Below, one piece after another: positions 1-11,101 of a stretch of 64,000 bases of DNA (position 1 is its first letter; each line of letters opens with the position of its first letter). The notes below the pieces were generated by a model that was not told the DNA's origin, searched no databases, and worked only from the letters and a program-made list of their open reading frames with translations. Source of the DNA: Pelagibacteraceae bacterium AG-430-F16. Lineage in GTDB: Bacteria; Pseudomonadota; Alphaproteobacteria; Pelagibacterales; Pelagibacteraceae. Location: positions 305,960 to 369,959 of the forward strand of contig QCOG01000001.1 of NCBI GenBank assembly GCA_003213015.1. The letters are read 5' to 3'. Made by a program: the position numbers and the translations under genes.

Positions 1-164
1 AAGATTTTCCAATCACTGGTCACAAAGAGGTTAGATATAGCGAAGAGAAAAAAAAAGTTATTTATGAGCCAGTAAAATTAGAGCAGGATTATAGAAATTT
101 TGATTATAATAGTCCATGGCAAGGAACCGAGTACATAAAAGAAATGAAAAAAAATAATGAGTAA
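1..164 (+). CDS. nuoC: NADH-quinone oxidoreductase subunit C, 3' end only
   Basis: The reading frame is open from base 3 to a TAA at 162-164 and encodes the last 53 residues of the complex I 30 kDa subunit. The readable start, [12 protein letters not shown], is the conserved C-terminal signature of NuoC/Nqo5, and the tail PWQGTEY is also typical. The 5' part lies outside the window. NuoC belongs to the peripheral arm next to the quinone-binding NuoD. The stop overlaps the nuoD start by 8 bases (ATGAGTAA), so the two are probably translationally coupled. Confidence 0.9.
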   Translation, partial: DFPITGHKEVRYSEEKKKVIYEPVKLEQDYRNFDYNSPWQGTEYIKEMKKNNE

Positions 165-1332
165 ACAAACAAAAACACTTAATCTAAATTTTGGCCCCCA
201 ACACCCAGCTGCACATGGAGTTTTAAGATTAATATTAGAGTTAGATGGAGAGATTGTAGAGAAAGCTGATCCCCATATTGGTTTGCTTCACAGAGGCACT
301 GAAAAATTAATTGAGAACAAAACGTACTCTCAAGCAATACCTTATTTTGATAGACTTGATTATGTGGCACCAATGAATCAAGAGCATGCTTTTGCTTTAG
401 CTATAGAAAAAATTTTAGATATTGAAGTTCCAATTAGAGGTCAATACATTAGAGTTATATTTTGTGAGATTGGTCGAATATTAAGCCACATACTAAATAT
501 CACTACTCAAGCTTTAGATGTAGGTGCCTTAACTCCTTCATTATGGGGTTTCGAGGAGCGAGAAAAACTTATGGAATTTTATGAGAGAGTCTCAGGATCA
601 AGATTGCATGCAAATTATTTTAGACCGGGTGGCGTTCATCAGGATTTACCAAGGGGACTCGATACAGATATTTTGAAATTTTGTAATGAGTTTCCAAAGA
701 TAATTGACGATTTAGAAACTTTACTAACTGATAACAGAATTTTTAAACAAAGAAATGTTGATATTGGAATAGTTTCAAGAGACGATGCATTAGATTATTC
801 ATTTTCAGGTGTGATGATGAGAGGTTCAGGTATACCTTGGGATTTAAGAAAATCTCAACCTTATGAATGTTATGAGCAATTATCATTTAAAGTACCGGTT
901 GGAAAAAATGGAGATTGTTATGACAGATATCTTTGCAGAGTCGAAGAAATGAGGGAAAGTGTAAAAATAATCAAACAATGTATAGAACAGTTACCCAAAG
1001 GACCTGTAAAATCACAAGATAATAAGATTACTCCTCCACCCAAAAAAGAAATTAAAGAGTCAATGGAAGCATTAATACATCATTTTAAATTATTTACAGA
1101 AGGCTACAGGGTAAAAAAAGATGAGATATACACAGCAGTAGAAGCACCAAAAGGCGAATTTGGTGTATATCTTATTTCTGACGGTACAAGCAAACCGTAC
1201 AAATGTAAAATCAGAGCACCTGGTTTTTCTCATCTTCAAGCAATGGATTATTTAATTAAAGGACATATGTTAGCCGATGTACCCGCTGTATTAGGTTCAT
1301 TAGATATTGTGTTCGGGGAAATAGACAGATGA
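157..1332 (+). CDS. nuoD: NADH-quinone oxidoreductase subunit D
   Basis: This is the 49 kDa subunit of respiratory complex I (391 aa, the usual length). With NuoB it forms the quinone reduction site at the foot of the peripheral arm. Near the N-terminus it has GPQHPAAHG (residues 13-21) and [12 protein letters not shown] (40-51). His20 and Tyr69 are the likely equivalents of the quinone-headgroup ligands known in Nqo4. The C-terminus ends in DIVFGEIDR, as in other family members. It overlaps nuoC by 8 bases and nuoE by 4 (ATGA), inside the nuo operon. Nothing unusual is seen. Confidence 0.98.
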   Translation: MSKQTKTLNLNFGPQHPAAHGVLRLILELDGEIVEKADPHIGLLHRGTEKLIENKTYSQAIPYFDRLDYVAPMNQEHAFALAIEKILDIEVPIRGQYIRVIFCEIGRILSHILNITTQALDVGALTPSLWGFEEREKLMEFYERVSGSRLHANYFRPGGVHQDLPRGLDTDILKFCNEFPKIIDDLETLLTDNRIFKQRNVDIGIVSRDDALDYSFSGVMMRGSGIPWDLRKSQPYECYEQLSFKVPVGKNGDCYDRYLCRVEEMRESVKIIKQCIEQLPKGPVKSQDNKITPPPKKEIKESMEALIHHFKLFTEGYRVKKDEIYTAVEAPKGEFGVYLISDGTSKPYKCKIRAPGFSHLQAMDYLIKGHMLADVPAVLGSLDIVFGEIDR

Positions 1333-1937
1333 GTTTAAAAAAAATTTCAAAAGATCAGCCAGAAAAATTTGAATTTAATCTGCAAAACTTAGAAGCTGCA
1401 AAGAGAATATTATCAAATTATCCGAAAGGAAAAGAGAAAAGTGCTGTAATGGCTTTATTGTATATTGCTCAAAGGCAAAACAATAACTGGATACCTTTAT
1501 CAGCAGTTAAATATATCGCTAAGTTTTTAAATATGCCTTATATAAAAGTTTATGAGGTAGCAACTTTTTACTCAATGTATAATCTTTCACCTGTGGGAAA
1601 TTTTCATGTACAAATTTGTACTACAACTCCTTGTATGATCAGAGGAGCATATAAAATTGTAGATGTATGCAAAAAGAAAATATCTGAAAAAGAAAATGTA
1701 TTATCTGAAAATGGAAATTGTTCTTGGACAGAGGTAGAATGTCTTGGTGCCTGCATCAATGCTCCAATGATGCAAATTAACAATGATTATTATGAAGATT
1801 TAGATATAAAACAAAGTGAAAAAATTATCGATGAAGTGCTAATGGGTAAAAAACCAAAACCAGGATCTTATAGAGGGAGAATTAACTCAGAGCCTGAAAA
1901 TAATAGAAAAACATTATTGGATTTAAAAAATGCTTAA
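1329..1937 (+). CDS. nuoE: NADH-quinone oxidoreductase subunit E (24 kDa, 2Fe-2S)
   Basis: A thioredoxin-like [2Fe-2S] protein of the NADH-dehydrogenase module of complex I (202 aa). The cluster N1a ligands are visible as Cys97 and Cys102 (CTTTPC) and Cys138 and Cys142 (CLGAC). The helical N-terminal half contains the conserved [11 protein letters not shown]. It overlaps nuoD by 4 bases and nuoF by 8 bases (ATGCTTAA). A lysine-rich tail of about 35 residues follows the conserved fold, as in other alphaproteobacteria. Confidence 0.97.
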   Translation: MSLKKISKDQPEKFEFNLQNLEAAKRILSNYPKGKEKSAVMALLYIAQRQNNNWIPLSAVKYIAKFLNMPYIKVYEVATFYSMYNLSPVGNFHVQICTTTPCMIRGAYKIVDVCKKKISEKENVLSENGNCSWTEVECLGACINAPMMQINNDYYEDLDIKQSEKIIDEVLMGKKPKPGSYRGRINSEPENNRKTLLDLKNA

Positions 1938-3261
1938 AGACGAAGATAGAATATTTAAAAATTTGTATAATGATTTAGGAGCTGACTTGAGCTCCTCAAA
2001 AAAAAGAGGCGATTGGACAAATACTAAATATTATTGCGAAAAAGGTAGAGAATGGATTATTGATGAAGTTAAAAAATCAGAATTAAGAGGAAGAGGTGGC
2101 GCAGGTTTTCCAACAGGTTTGAAATGGTCATTTGCACCTAAAGAAGTTGGATCGAGGCCTCATTACCTTGTGATTAATGCGGATGAATCTGAACCAGGCA
2201 CTTGTAAGGATAGAGATATATTAAGATTTGAACCTCACAAACTTTTGGAAGGTTGTTTAATTTCTGCTTACGCTGTTAACGCACATGTTTGCTATATTTA
2301 CTTAAGAGGTGAGTATTACAATGAAGGTGTAGAATTACAAAAAGCAATTGATGAAGCCTACAAAGATAATTTAATTGGTAAAAATGCATCTGGAACTGGT
2401 TGGGATTTAGATATTTACATTCATTATGGAGCTGGAGCATACATATGTGGTGAAGAAACAGCTTTGCTTGAAAGTATTGAGGGTAATAAAGGTCAACCGA
2501 GATTAAAACCACCTTTTCCTGCACTAGTTGGATTATATGGTTGTCCAACAATAGTAAATAATGTTGAAACTGTTTCGGTTGTTCCCACAATTCTTAGAAA
2601 AGGTTCTAAATGGTTTGCATCATTAGGCAAACCAAAAAATACTGGTACTAAAATTTTTTGTATTTCTGGAAATGTAAACAAACCTTGTAATGTTGAAGAG
2701 GAGATGGGTATTCCTTTAAAAGATTTAATTGATACTCACGCTGGTGGAGTAATAGGTGGATGGGAAAATTTACAGGCAGTCATACCTGGCGGTTCTTCTA
2801 TGCCTTTATTAAATAAAGAAATTTCAGAAAAGATAACTATGGATTTTGACTCATTGGTAGAAAATAAAAGTGGACTAGGAACCGCAGGAATAGTTGTTAT
2901 TAATAAAGATCAAGATATTATTAAATGCTTTGCAAGAATAGCACGATTTTATAAACATGAAAGTTGTGGTCAATGCACTCCTTGTAGAGAAGGCTCGGGT
3001 TGGATGTGGAGAATTTTAGAGAGAATGGCTAAAGGCGAGGCATCGAGAGAGGAAGTTGAAATGTTGTTTGATGTTACAAAACAAATAGAAGGTCATACTA
3101 TTTGTGCTTTTGGTGAAGGATCTGCTTGGCCGGTGCAAGGACTTTTAAGAAATTTTAAAAAAGAGATTATAAAAAGAAATAACTTTGATCCATTAATTAA
3201 GTCAAATAAAGATATCCCATACCTAGTAGATCAACACTTATTAGAAAAAGATAATGCCTAA
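1930..3261 (+). CDS. nuoF: NADH-quinone oxidoreductase subunit F (NADH- and FMN-binding)
   Basis: The 51 kDa flavoprotein that oxidises NADH and passes electrons to the iron-sulfur chain (443 aa). The FMN/NADH glycine-rich motif [13 protein letters not shown] lies at residues 54-66, and the second nucleotide loop [14 protein letters not shown] at 167-180. The 4Fe-4S cluster N3 ligands are Cys346, Cys349 and Cys352 (SCGQCTPC), plus Cys392. All key residues are present. It overlaps nuoE and nuoG by 8 bases each (the latter ATGCCTAA), suggesting coupled translation of the E-F-G module. Confidence 0.98.
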   Translation: MLKDEDRIFKNLYNDLGADLSSSKKRGDWTNTKYYCEKGREWIIDEVKKSELRGRGGAGFPTGLKWSFAPKEVGSRPHYLVINADESEPGTCKDRDILRFEPHKLLEGCLISAYAVNAHVCYIYLRGEYYNEGVELQKAIDEAYKDNLIGKNASGTGWDLDIYIHYGAGAYICGEETALLESIEGNKGQPRLKPPFPALVGLYGCPTIVNNVETVSVVPTILRKGSKWFASLGKPKNTGTKIFCISGNVNKPCNVEEEMGIPLKDLIDTHAGGVIGGWENLQAVIPGGSSMPLLNKEISEKITMDFDSLVENKSGLGTAGIVVINKDQDIIKCFARIARFYKHESCGQCTPCREGSGWMWRILERMAKGEASREEVEMLFDVTKQIEGHTICAFGEGSAWPVQGLLRNFKKEIIKRNNFDPLIKSNKDIPYLVDQHLLEKDNA

Positions 3262-5266
3262 AATAAAAGTTAATAATAACGAATTAGAAGTAGAAGACGG
3301 CTTAACAGTTTTACAGGCATGTGAACAAGCAGGAGCTGAAATACCAAGATTTTGTTATCATGAAAAACTTTCAATAGCAGGAAACTGTAGAATGTGCCTA
3401 GTTGAGATTGAAAAATCGCCAAAACCTGTTGCATCTTGCGCGATGCCTGTTGCTGATGGCATGAATATTAAAACAAATACTGAATTTGTTGAAAAAGCAA
3501 GAAAAGGAGTTATGGAATTTTTATTAGCAAATCACCCACTCGACTGTCCAGTTTGTGACCAAGGAGGTGAATGTGACTTACAAGATCAATCTATGTTTTA
3601 TGGAATTGATAAATCAAGATTTAAAGAAAATAAAAGATTCGTTCCTGAAAAATATATGGGTCCTCTAATCAAAACTCAAATGACAAGATGTATTCACTGT
3701 ACAAGATGCATAAGATTTGCAACCGAGGTTGCTGGTGTTTCGGAGATCGGGGCAATTGGTAGGGGAGAAGATACTCAAATAACAACATATTTGGAAAAAT
3801 CTATGGAGTCTGAGCTATCAGGCAATGTTATTGATTTGTGTCCAGTCGGTGCATTAACATCGAAGCCGTACGTTTTTGAAGCTAGACCATGGGAATTAAA
3901 AAAAACAGAGTCGATCGATGTTATGGACGCAGTTGGTTCAAATATAAGAATTGATACATATGGTTGGGAAGTAAAGCGTATACTTCCAAAAATTAACGAA
4001 AACATCAATGAGGAGTGGATATCAGATAAAACTCGTTATGCATGCGATGGCTTAAAGTATCAAAGACTTGATACTCCTTATGTAAGATCTAATGATGGTT
4101 TTAAAAAAATTTCATGGAAAGATGCTTATGGAACCTTAACTGATAAAATCAAAAGCACAAATCCTGATAAAATTGGATGTATAACAGGTGATCTTACGAA
4201 CATGGAAACTCTATTTTCCGTTAAAGAGCTTTTTAATAAAATTCTGAACTGCAAAAACTTGGACTCAAGATCTGTAAGAACTTATGTAAACAACAGTTCA
4301 CGAACAAATTATATTTTTAATACTCAAATATCAAATATAGAAAAATCAGATTTTATCCTTTTAGTTGGCACTAATCCACGTCACGAAGCAACAATTTTAA
4401 ATTCAAGAATACGAAAAAGTTATTTAAAGAATAATATGGAAATTTATTCTTTGAGTGATGTTGGGGATTTAACATATCCATATAACGTAATATCAAGCAA
4501 CACTGAAGAACTAAAAAGAATAATTTTAAATGAACACGAAGTCTCAAAAAAAATAATTTCTGCAAAAAATCCTATTGTAATTTTTGGACAATCAGCTCTT
4601 AAACTTAACTCCTCAGGGCACTTATTTGAAGGAATGAAAAAATTTTTATTAGAAAATAATAAAATAAATGATGACTGGAATGCTCTTAATGTTCTTTCTA
4701 ATAACGCATCAACTGTTGGTGCATACGATTTGGATATTTTAGATAACGAAACTATAGATAAAGTGTTATCAAATCAATTTGAATTAGTCTTCTTATTTGG
4801 TCAGGATAATTTGAATATTAAGAAGAAAAATGAATTTATTGTTTATATAGGAACTCATGGTGACAGAGGAGCGGAAATGGCGGATCTAATATTGCCTAGT
4901 GCGGCATATACAGAACAAGATGGATATTACACTAATCTTGAAGGTAACTTACAATTAGCTTTTAAGGCTTCCTATCCACCTGGTGAAGCAAAGGAAGATT
5001 GGGAAATTGTTAATGAATTGTCAAAGAAACTTAAGGGTAAAAGTCTTTATATAAATAAACAAGATCTTATAGATAATTTTTTAAATTATCTCAATCAAAA
5101 ATTAAAAAAAAACGGCGAAATAGTGAAAAATGATTTCATAAAAGAAGAAATTTTCGTCGATAAAATTGATTATTATTTTACCAACGTTATAGCAAGATCT
5201 TCAAAGACAATGGCAGAGTGCAGAAATTTAAAACTTGTTTCTTTGAAAACCGGAACTGACGGTTAA
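3254..5266 (+). CDS. nuoG: NADH-quinone oxidoreductase subunit G (75 kDa, Fe-S)
   Basis: The large iron-sulfur subunit of the complex I N-module (670 aa, typical for alphaproteobacteria and shorter than the roughly 900 aa enterobacterial form). The N-terminal ferredoxin domain has Cys34, 45, 48 and 62 (N1b). His94 with Cys98, 101 and 107 binds N5. Cys146, 149, 152 and 196 bind N4. A molybdopterin-oxidoreductase-like domain without an active cofactor site follows, including [20 protein letters not shown]. The gene abuts nuoH with no gap. Confidence 0.97.
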   Translation: MPKIKVNNNELEVEDGLTVLQACEQAGAEIPRFCYHEKLSIAGNCRMCLVEIEKSPKPVASCAMPVADGMNIKTNTEFVEKARKGVMEFLLANHPLDCPVCDQGGECDLQDQSMFYGIDKSRFKENKRFVPEKYMGPLIKTQMTRCIHCTRCIRFATEVAGVSEIGAIGRGEDTQITTYLEKSMESELSGNVIDLCPVGALTSKPYVFEARPWELKKTESIDVMDAVGSNIRIDTYGWEVKRILPKINENINEEWISDKTRYACDGLKYQRLDTPYVRSNDGFKKISWKDAYGTLTDKIKSTNPDKIGCITGDLTNMETLFSVKELFNKILNCKNLDSRSVRTYVNNSSRTNYIFNTQISNIEKSDFILLVGTNPRHEATILNSRIRKSYLKNNMEIYSLSDVGDLTYPYNVISSNTEELKRIILNEHEVSKKIISAKNPIVIFGQSALKLNSSGHLFEGMKKFLLENNKINDDWNALNVLSNNASTVGAYDLDILDNETIDKVLSNQFELVFLFGQDNLNIKKKNEFIVYIGTHGDRGAEMADLILPSAAYTEQDGYYTNLEGNLQLAFKASYPPGEAKEDWEIVNELSKKLKGKSLYINKQDLIDNFLNYLNQKLKKNGEIVKNDFIKEEIFVDKIDYYFTNVIARSSKTMAECRNLKLVSLKTGTDG

Positions 5267-6265
5267 ATGGAATATATAAATTTATTATTTTCTGAAATTT
5301 ACAAAATACTTTATGTTTTAATTCCTGTTCTTATATCAGTGGCAATGATTGTGTGGCTTGATAGGAGAATTTGGGCTTTTGTTCAAAAAAGAAGAGGGCC
5401 AAATGTAGTAGGTCCTTTCGGTTTATTTCAAACTTTGGCAGATGCGCTTAAATATATTTTCAAAGAAATTATAATACCTGCGAGTTCGAATAAAGTTATA
5501 TTTATTTTAGCCCCAATAGTTACAATGACTTTAGCCCTTATTGCATGGGCAGTAATTCCTTTCAGTGAGAATTATGTTTTGGCTGACATAAATGTTGGTA
5601 TCCTTTACATATTTGCAATTTCTTCTTTGGGTGTTTATGGAATAATAATGGGCGGCTGGGCCTCAAATTCAAAGTATCCATTTTTAGGCTCAATAAGATC
5701 TGCTGCACAAATGGTCTCTTACGAAGTTTCTATCGGGGTAATAATCATTAATGTTTTATTGTGCGTTGGTTCGTTAAACTTAAGTGATATAGTTTTAGCT
5801 CAAGAGAAAATTTGGTTTGTAATTCCTTTATTCCCAATGTTTGTAATTTTCTTTATTTCATCGCTTGCAGAGACAAATAGACCACCATTTGATTTACCTG
5901 AAGCAGAGGCTGAATTAGTTGCGGGTTATCAAACAGAGTATAGCGGTATGATGTATGCAATGTTTTGGTTGGGCGAATATGCAAATATTTTGCTAATGTG
6001 TGCACTCGGGTCAATTCTTTTTCTGGGAGGCTGGTTAGCACCAATAGATACCCCATTGTTTGAAATGGTACCTCCACCGGCGTGGTTAATATTAAAAATT
6101 TTATTTTTGTTTGTTTTGTTTGCACTAATAAAAGCTATTGTGCCAAGATATCGATATGATCAACTTATGAGGCTTGGGTGGAAGGTTTTTCTACCTTTCT
6201 CGTTAATTTGGGTGGTATTAACTTCTGGTTATTTATTATATTTTGACCTATTACCTGTATATTAA
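5267..6265 (+). CDS. nuoH: NADH-quinone oxidoreductase subunit H
   Basis: A membrane subunit of complex I (332 aa) that links the quinone site to the proton-pumping arm. About eight hydrophobic segments are seen. Conserved loops include [14 protein letters not shown], the acidic loop [20 protein letters not shown] and [12 protein letters not shown] near the C-terminus. The ATG directly follows the nuoG stop. All conserved glutamates of the quinone channel loop appear intact. Confidence 0.98.
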   Translation: MEYINLLFSEIYKILYVLIPVLISVAMIVWLDRRIWAFVQKRRGPNVVGPFGLFQTLADALKYIFKEIIIPASSNKVIFILAPIVTMTLALIAWAVIPFSENYVLADINVGILYIFAISSLGVYGIIMGGWASNSKYPFLGSIRSAAQMVSYEVSIGVIIINVLLCVGSLNLSDIVLAQEKIWFVIPLFPMFVIFFISSLAETNRPPFDLPEAEAELVAGYQTEYSGMMYAMFWLGEYANILLMCALGSILFLGGWLAPIDTPLFEMVPPPAWLILKILFLFVLFALIKAIVPRYRYDQLMRLGWKVFLPFSLIWVVLTSGYLLYFDLLPVY

Positions 6266-6267
6266 CT

Positions 6268-6753
6268 ATGAATATAATTCGAATATTTAAAACAGTATTT
6301 TTAATAGATTTTTTGACAGGTTTGTTGATAGCTATAAAGGAGTCATTTAAACCAAAAAAAACGCTTAATTATCCTTTTGAAAAAGGCAAGATTTCACCAC
6401 GATATAGGGGAGAGCACGCATTAAGAAGATATCCAAACGGTGAGGAAAGATGCATAGCATGTAAACTTTGTGAAGCTGTTTGTCCCGCTCAAGCAATAAC
6501 AATAGAGTCTACAGCAAGAGAAGACGGAAGTAGAAAAACAACTAGATACGATATTGATATGCTTAAATGTATCTACTGTGGTTTATGTGAAGAGTCATGT
6601 CCAGTTGATGCTATAGTGCAAGGTCCTAACTTTGAATTTGCTACACACACTAGGGAAGAACTTTATTATAATAAAGAAAAGCTTTTAGAAAATGGAGATA
6701 GATGGGAGAATGTTTTAGCTGCAAATATAAAAGCTGATAACCCTTATAGATAA
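6268..6753 (+). CDS. nuoI: NADH-quinone oxidoreductase subunit I (2x 4Fe-4S)
   Basis: A ferredoxin-like subunit of the complex I connecting module (161 aa). An amphipathic N-terminal helix is followed by two CxxCxxCxxxCP motifs: Cys62, 65, 68, 72 ([12 protein letters not shown]) and Cys101, 104, 107, 111 ([12 protein letters not shown]), holding clusters N6a and N6b. It sits two bases after nuoH and six bases before nuoJ. Confidence 0.98.
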   Translation: MNIIRIFKTVFLIDFLTGLLIAIKESFKPKKTLNYPFEKGKISPRYRGEHALRRYPNGEERCIACKLCEAVCPAQAITIESTAREDGSRKTTRYDIDMLKCIYCGLCEESCPVDAIVQGPNFEFATHTREELYYNKEKLLENGDRWENVLAANIKADNPYR

Positions 6754-6759
6754 TAGTAA

Positions 6760-7392
6760 ATGTTAGCACACGCTATATTTTTTTATTTTTTTTCATTTGT
6801 TGCAATAATTTCTGCAATAATGGTAACTGTGTCCAAGAATACTGTTCATTCTGTTTTTTTTTTAATATTGGATTTCATATCGATATCGTGCCTCTTTATA
6901 ATGATTGGTGCAGAATTTTTAGGAATGATAATGTTGATTGTTTATGTTGGAGCTGTTGCAGTTTTATTTTTATTTGTAGTTATGATGCTGAATGTTGCCC
7001 AGCAAAAAAACCAATGGTTTAAATCAACAGATACAAGTACTCATATACCCATAGGATTAATTGTTAGTGCAATAATCTTTTTTGAATTGATAATTGTAAT
7101 TGGAGGATGGAAATATAAACCTGACATTATCAAAAACTTTTCTAATAGTCTGACTTCAAATTCCACAAATACTCATACAATTGGGAGTGTATTATACACA
7201 GAATATATTCATCTGTTTCAAATTTCGGGAATGATATTACTTGTAGCAATGATTGGAGCAATCGTTCTCACCTTTAGGAAAAGAGAAGGAGTAAAAAGAC
7301 AAAATTATTTTAGCCAAATATCTAGAGAAAAAAATCAAGGTGTTGAGCTAGTAGAAGTTAAATCAAATGAGGGAGTTAAAATAGATGTTTGA
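6760..7392 (+). CDS. nuoJ: NADH-quinone oxidoreductase subunit J
   Basis: A membrane subunit of complex I (210 aa) with about five transmembrane segments. The conserved third helix reads [25 protein letters not shown] (shown here only as the EFLGM and [14 protein letters not shown] landmarks). The C-terminal 40 residues are hydrophilic. It overlaps nuoK by 8 bases (ATGTTTGA). Confidence 0.96.
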   Translation: MLAHAIFFYFFSFVAIISAIMVTVSKNTVHSVFFLILDFISISCLFIMIGAEFLGMIMLIVYVGAVAVLFLFVVMMLNVAQQKNQWFKSTDTSTHIPIGLIVSAIIFFELIIVIGGWKYKPDIIKNFSNSLTSNSTNTHTIGSVLYTEYIHLFQISGMILLVAMIGAIVLTFRKREGVKRQNYFSQISREKNQGVELVEVKSNEGVKIDV

Positions 7393-7696
7393 AGTTTCAC
7401 TTGGACATTATCTAACATTAGGGGCAATCATTTTTACTATTGGTGTAATTGGAATATTCTTAAATAGAAAAAATGTAATTGTTATTTTAATGAGTATAGA
7501 ATTAATATTGTTAGCAGTAAATATCAATCTAGTATCTTTCTCAATATTTCTTCAAGACTTGTCTGGCCAGATATTTACTTTATTTATTTTGACTGTTGCA
7601 GCAGCAGAGGCAGCTATCGGTTTAGCAATAATCGTAGCCTATTATCGTAACGCAGGAACAATAAGAGTAGAAGAAATTGAAAATCTAAAAGGTTAA
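7385..7696 (+). CDS. nuoK: NADH-quinone oxidoreductase subunit K
   Basis: A small three-helix membrane subunit of complex I (103 aa, the family length). It contains the conserved membrane glutamates in [15 protein letters not shown] and in [19 protein letters not shown], which in other species form part of the proton path. Its start overlaps nuoJ by 8 bases, and nuoL begins one base after its stop. Confidence 0.97.
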   Translation: MFEVSLGHYLTLGAIIFTIGVIGIFLNRKNVIVILMSIELILLAVNINLVSFSIFLQDLSGQIFTLFILTVAAAEAAIGLAIIVAYYRNAGTIRVEEIENLKG

Positions 7697-7697
7697 T

Positions 7698-9611
7698 ATG
7701 GAATATTTCATAATTTTTTTACCATTGCTTGGTGCATTTATTGCTGGTTTTTTTGGCAATAAATTTGACCAAAAATATTCCCAACTTATGACAAGTCTTT
7801 TTGTCAGTATTTCTTCTATCCTTTCAATAATAGTTTTTTTTAAAGTGTTAAATTATGGATACTCAAATAATTTATTAATTTCTAGTTGGATAAACTCAGG
7901 AACTTTAAATGTAAATTGGTCCATAAAAGTAGATGCATTATCCTCACTCATGATGGTTGTGGTAACGCTTGTTTCAGCGTTGGTTCATATCTACTCAATT
8001 GGTTATATGTCTCACGATCCTCACAAACCGAGGTTCATGTCTTATTTATCTTTATTTACATTTGCAATGTTAGTGCTGGTAACTTCAGACAATTTTTTAC
8101 AATTATTCTTTGGGTGGGAAGGAGTAGGTCTTTGTTCGTATTTTTTAATTGGCTTTTGGTTTAAAAAAAAAGCTGCAAATGCGGCCGCGATTAAAGCTTT
8201 TGTAGTTAATAGAGTTGGAGATTTTGGTTTTGCTCTCGGTATTTTTTTAATTTTTTATTATTTTGGAACAGTCAATTACGACGATGTATTTAATCAAATT
8301 CAAACCTTGAATGAAAAAAATATAAATTTCATTGGCTTTAATTTTAAATCAATAGATTTAATTTGCATATTATTATTCATAGGTGCAATGGGAAAATCGG
8401 CCCAAATTTTTTTACACACTTGGTTACCCGATGCAATGGAGGGACCAACACCTGTTTCAGCATTAATCCACGCTGCAACAATGGTTACCGCAGGTGTTTT
8501 TTTAGTTGTAAGATGTTCTCCTATTTATGAATATTCAGAATTAGCACTAAATTTAATTACTGTCATTGGAATGAGTACAGCTTTTTTTGCTGCCACTATT
8601 GCTTTAGTTCAAGATGATATAAAAAAAATAATTGCTTACTCAACATGTAGTCAGCTTGGATATATGTTTTTTGCAACTGGTGTGGGCGCATATAACGTTG
8701 CAATGTTTCATCTTTTTACTCATGCTTTTTTTAAGGCGTTACTTTTTTTAGGAGCAGGTTCTGTAATACATTCTTTAAAAGACGAACAGAATATTGAAAA
8801 AATGGGTGGGGTTTACAAAAAGATTCCATATACTTATATTTTAATGCTGGTGGGCACTTTAGCTTTAACCGGTTTTCCATTTTTATCTGGTTTTTATTCT
8901 AAAGATGCAATTATTGAATTTGCATATTTAAAAGGAAACGTAACTGGAATATATGCTGCTGGTATCGGAATAATAACTGCTTTACTAACAGCTATTTACT
9001 CATGGAGATTATTTTTCAAAACTTTTCACGGAAATTACAACAATAAAGAGATTGAATATGAAAAAATTCATGAGTCACCGACGGTAATGATTTTGCCACT
9101 CATAGTTCTTGCTCTAGGCTCAATTTTTGCAGGTTTCTTCTTCAAAGAACTATTAATAGGTGGTCAAAGTAGCGTTAATTTTTGGGGAGAGTCTATTAAA
9201 TTTTTAGAGCCATTAAGTCAAGAACATCCTCCATTGTGGTTTATTTTGTTGACCCCGACTGTTGTTACTTTAAGTATACCGATTTCTTATTACCTATTTT
9301 TGAAGGATAAGAGCGTTTTAGAAAATTTTACAAAAACTAATTATCCATTAATAAATTTTCTAAAAAAGAAATGGTATTTTGATGAGCTTTATTCTTATAT
9401 CTTTGTAGAGCCTTGTAAAAAATTAGGTTTATTTTTTTGGAAAAAGATTGATGGTTTAACTATAGATAGATTTGGACCAGATGGTATTTCAAATCTTATT
9501 AAAGGCTTGTCGATTAAAGCAGTTAAATTTCAGAACGGTTTTATTTATCAATATGCATTTATCATGTTGATTGGCTTTTCTTTAATACTAACTTACTTGA
9601 TCATTAAATAA
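7698..9611 (+). CDS. nuoL: NADH-quinone oxidoreductase subunit L (antiporter-like)
   Basis: The distal antiporter-like proton-pumping subunit of complex I (637 aa, about 16 transmembrane segments). Family landmarks are FFGWEGVGLCSYFLIGFW, HTWLPDAMEGPTPVSALIHA and IIAYSTCSQLGYMF, which carry the conserved Lys/Glu proton-path residues. The C-terminal lateral helix region is present. The stop overlaps the nuoM start by one base. Confidence 0.98.
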   Translation: MEYFIIFLPLLGAFIAGFFGNKFDQKYSQLMTSLFVSISSILSIIVFFKVLNYGYSNNLLISSWINSGTLNVNWSIKVDALSSLMMVVVTLVSALVHIYSIGYMSHDPHKPRFMSYLSLFTFAMLVLVTSDNFLQLFFGWEGVGLCSYFLIGFWFKKKAANAAAIKAFVVNRVGDFGFALGIFLIFYYFGTVNYDDVFNQIQTLNEKNINFIGFNFKSIDLICILLFIGAMGKSAQIFLHTWLPDAMEGPTPVSALIHAATMVTAGVFLVVRCSPIYEYSELALNLITVIGMSTAFFAATIALVQDDIKKIIAYSTCSQLGYMFFATGVGAYNVAMFHLFTHAFFKALLFLGAGSVIHSLKDEQNIEKMGGVYKKIPYTYILMLVGTLALTGFPFLSGFYSKDAIIEFAYLKGNVTGIYAAGIGIITALLTAIYSWRLFFKTFHGNYNNKEIEYEKIHESPTVMILPLIVLALGSIFAGFFFKELLIGGQSSVNFWGESIKFLEPLSQEHPPLWFILLTPTVVTLSIPISYYLFLKDKSVLENFTKTNYPLINFLKKKWYFDELYSYIFVEPCKKLGLFFWKKIDGLTIDRFGPDGISNLIKGLSIKAVKFQNGFIYQYAFIMLIGFSLILTYLIIK

Positions 9612-11101
9612 TGAATTTTCCAATTATTTCTTCATTAATCCTTTTGCCCTCAATTGGTGCGTTATTTCTTTTTTTTATTAATTCAAAAAATATTACTGGT
9701 ATCAAGTATGTTTCTTTATTCGTATCTATCATTAATTTTTTAATATCTATTTATTTATGGTTTATTTTTGATCAATCTAGTTCTGAATTTCAGTTTGTAG
9801 AAAGTAGAGTTTGGATTAAAGATTTTATCAATTATAAAGTTGGAATAGATGGAATTTCAATATTATTTATCATTTTAACTACTTTCATAATCCCACTTTG
9901 TATTTTGTCAGTTAATTCATCTATAAAGAACAGACTTAAAGAGTTTTTAATAGCTATCTTATTAATGGAAACTCTTATGATTGGAGTTTTTTGCTCTTTA
10001 GATTTGGTCATTTTCTACTTATTTTTTGAGGGAGGTTTAATACCTATGTTTTTAATCATTGGTATTTGGGGTGGAGAAAGACGTGTATATTCTGCATTCA
10101 AGTTTTTTTTATTTACACTTCTTGGTTCAGTTTTAATGTTAATAGCAGTAATATCTATTTATTGGATAGCAGGCACAACCGATATAGAAGAACTTTATAA
10201 GTTAGGAATTGATCCAAAATATCAAAACTTACTTTGGTTAGCATTCTTTTCATCTTTTGCCGTAAAAACGCCAATGTGGCCAGTACATACTTGGCTACCT
10301 GACGCCCATGTTGAGGCACCAACTGCAGGTTCAGTCTTATTAGCGGCAATATTGCTTAAAATGGCAGGATATGGATTTATAAGATTTTCCATTGGACTAT
10401 TTCCTCTTGCTTCAGAATATTTTGTTCCTTTTATTTTTGTAATTAGTTTAATTGCAATTATTTATACTTCGTTAGTTGCCTTAATGCAGGATGACATGAA
10501 AAAACTAATTGCATATTCATCTGTAGCTCATATGGGTTTTGTAACATTAGGTTTATTTACCTTCACACAACAGGGTGTTGAAGGGGGAATATTTCAAATG
10601 ATTAGCCATGGAATTGTATCTGCTGCACTTTTTTTCTCGGTAGGCGTTGTTTATGACCGAACTCACTCGAGACGTATCAATGATTATGGAGGTTTGGTAA
10701 ATGTGATGCCAAAATATTCTATTTTGTTAATGGTTTTTACTTTAGGGTCCTTAGGCTTACCAGGAACAACTGGTTTTATTGGTGAATTTTTAATTTTAAT
10801 GGGAACATTTAAAAAAAGCTTTTTAGTGGCAGCTATAGCAAGCTTGGGTGTAATTTTAGGTGCAGCGTATATGTTATGGCTGTACAAAAGAGTTGTATTT
10901 GGAGAATTAACAAATCAAAAATTATTAAAAATGATTGATCTGAACAAAGTTGAGCTATTTATTCTTACTTTATTAGCCTTGAGTATCATCTTTTTTGGAT
11001 TCTATCCCGATCCATTTTCAAATACATATTCTGTTTCAGTTGAGAACTTCTTAAGTGAATATAATGATAAACTAAATAATTACAATTTACAAAATCAATG
11101 A
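9611..11101 (+). CDS. nuoM: NADH-quinone oxidoreductase subunit M (antiporter-like)
   Basis: The second antiporter-like subunit of complex I (496 aa, about 14 transmembrane segments). Landmarks are FFEGGLIPMFLIIGIWGG (with the conserved membrane glutamate), VHTWLPDAHVEAPTAGSVLL and KKLIAYSSVAHMGFV. It overlaps nuoN by 4 bases (ATGA). Confidence 0.98.
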   Translation: MNFPIISSLILLPSIGALFLFFINSKNITGIKYVSLFVSIINFLISIYLWFIFDQSSSEFQFVESRVWIKDFINYKVGIDGISILFIILTTFIIPLCILSVNSSIKNRLKEFLIAILLMETLMIGVFCSLDLVIFYLFFEGGLIPMFLIIGIWGGERRVYSAFKFFLFTLLGSVLMLIAVISIYWIAGTTDIEELYKLGIDPKYQNLLWLAFFSSFAVKTPMWPVHTWLPDAHVEAPTAGSVLLAAILLKMAGYGFIRFSIGLFPLASEYFVPFIFVISLIAIIYTSLVALMQDDMKKLIAYSSVAHMGFVTLGLFTFTQQGVEGGIFQMISHGIVSAALFFSVGVVYDRTHSRRINDYGGLVNVMPKYSILLMVFTLGSLGLPGTTGFIGEFLILMGTFKKSFLVAAIASLGVILGAAYMLWLYKRVVFGELTNQKLLKMIDLNKVELFILTLLALSIIFFGFYPDPFSNTYSVSVENFLSEYNDKLNNYNLQNQ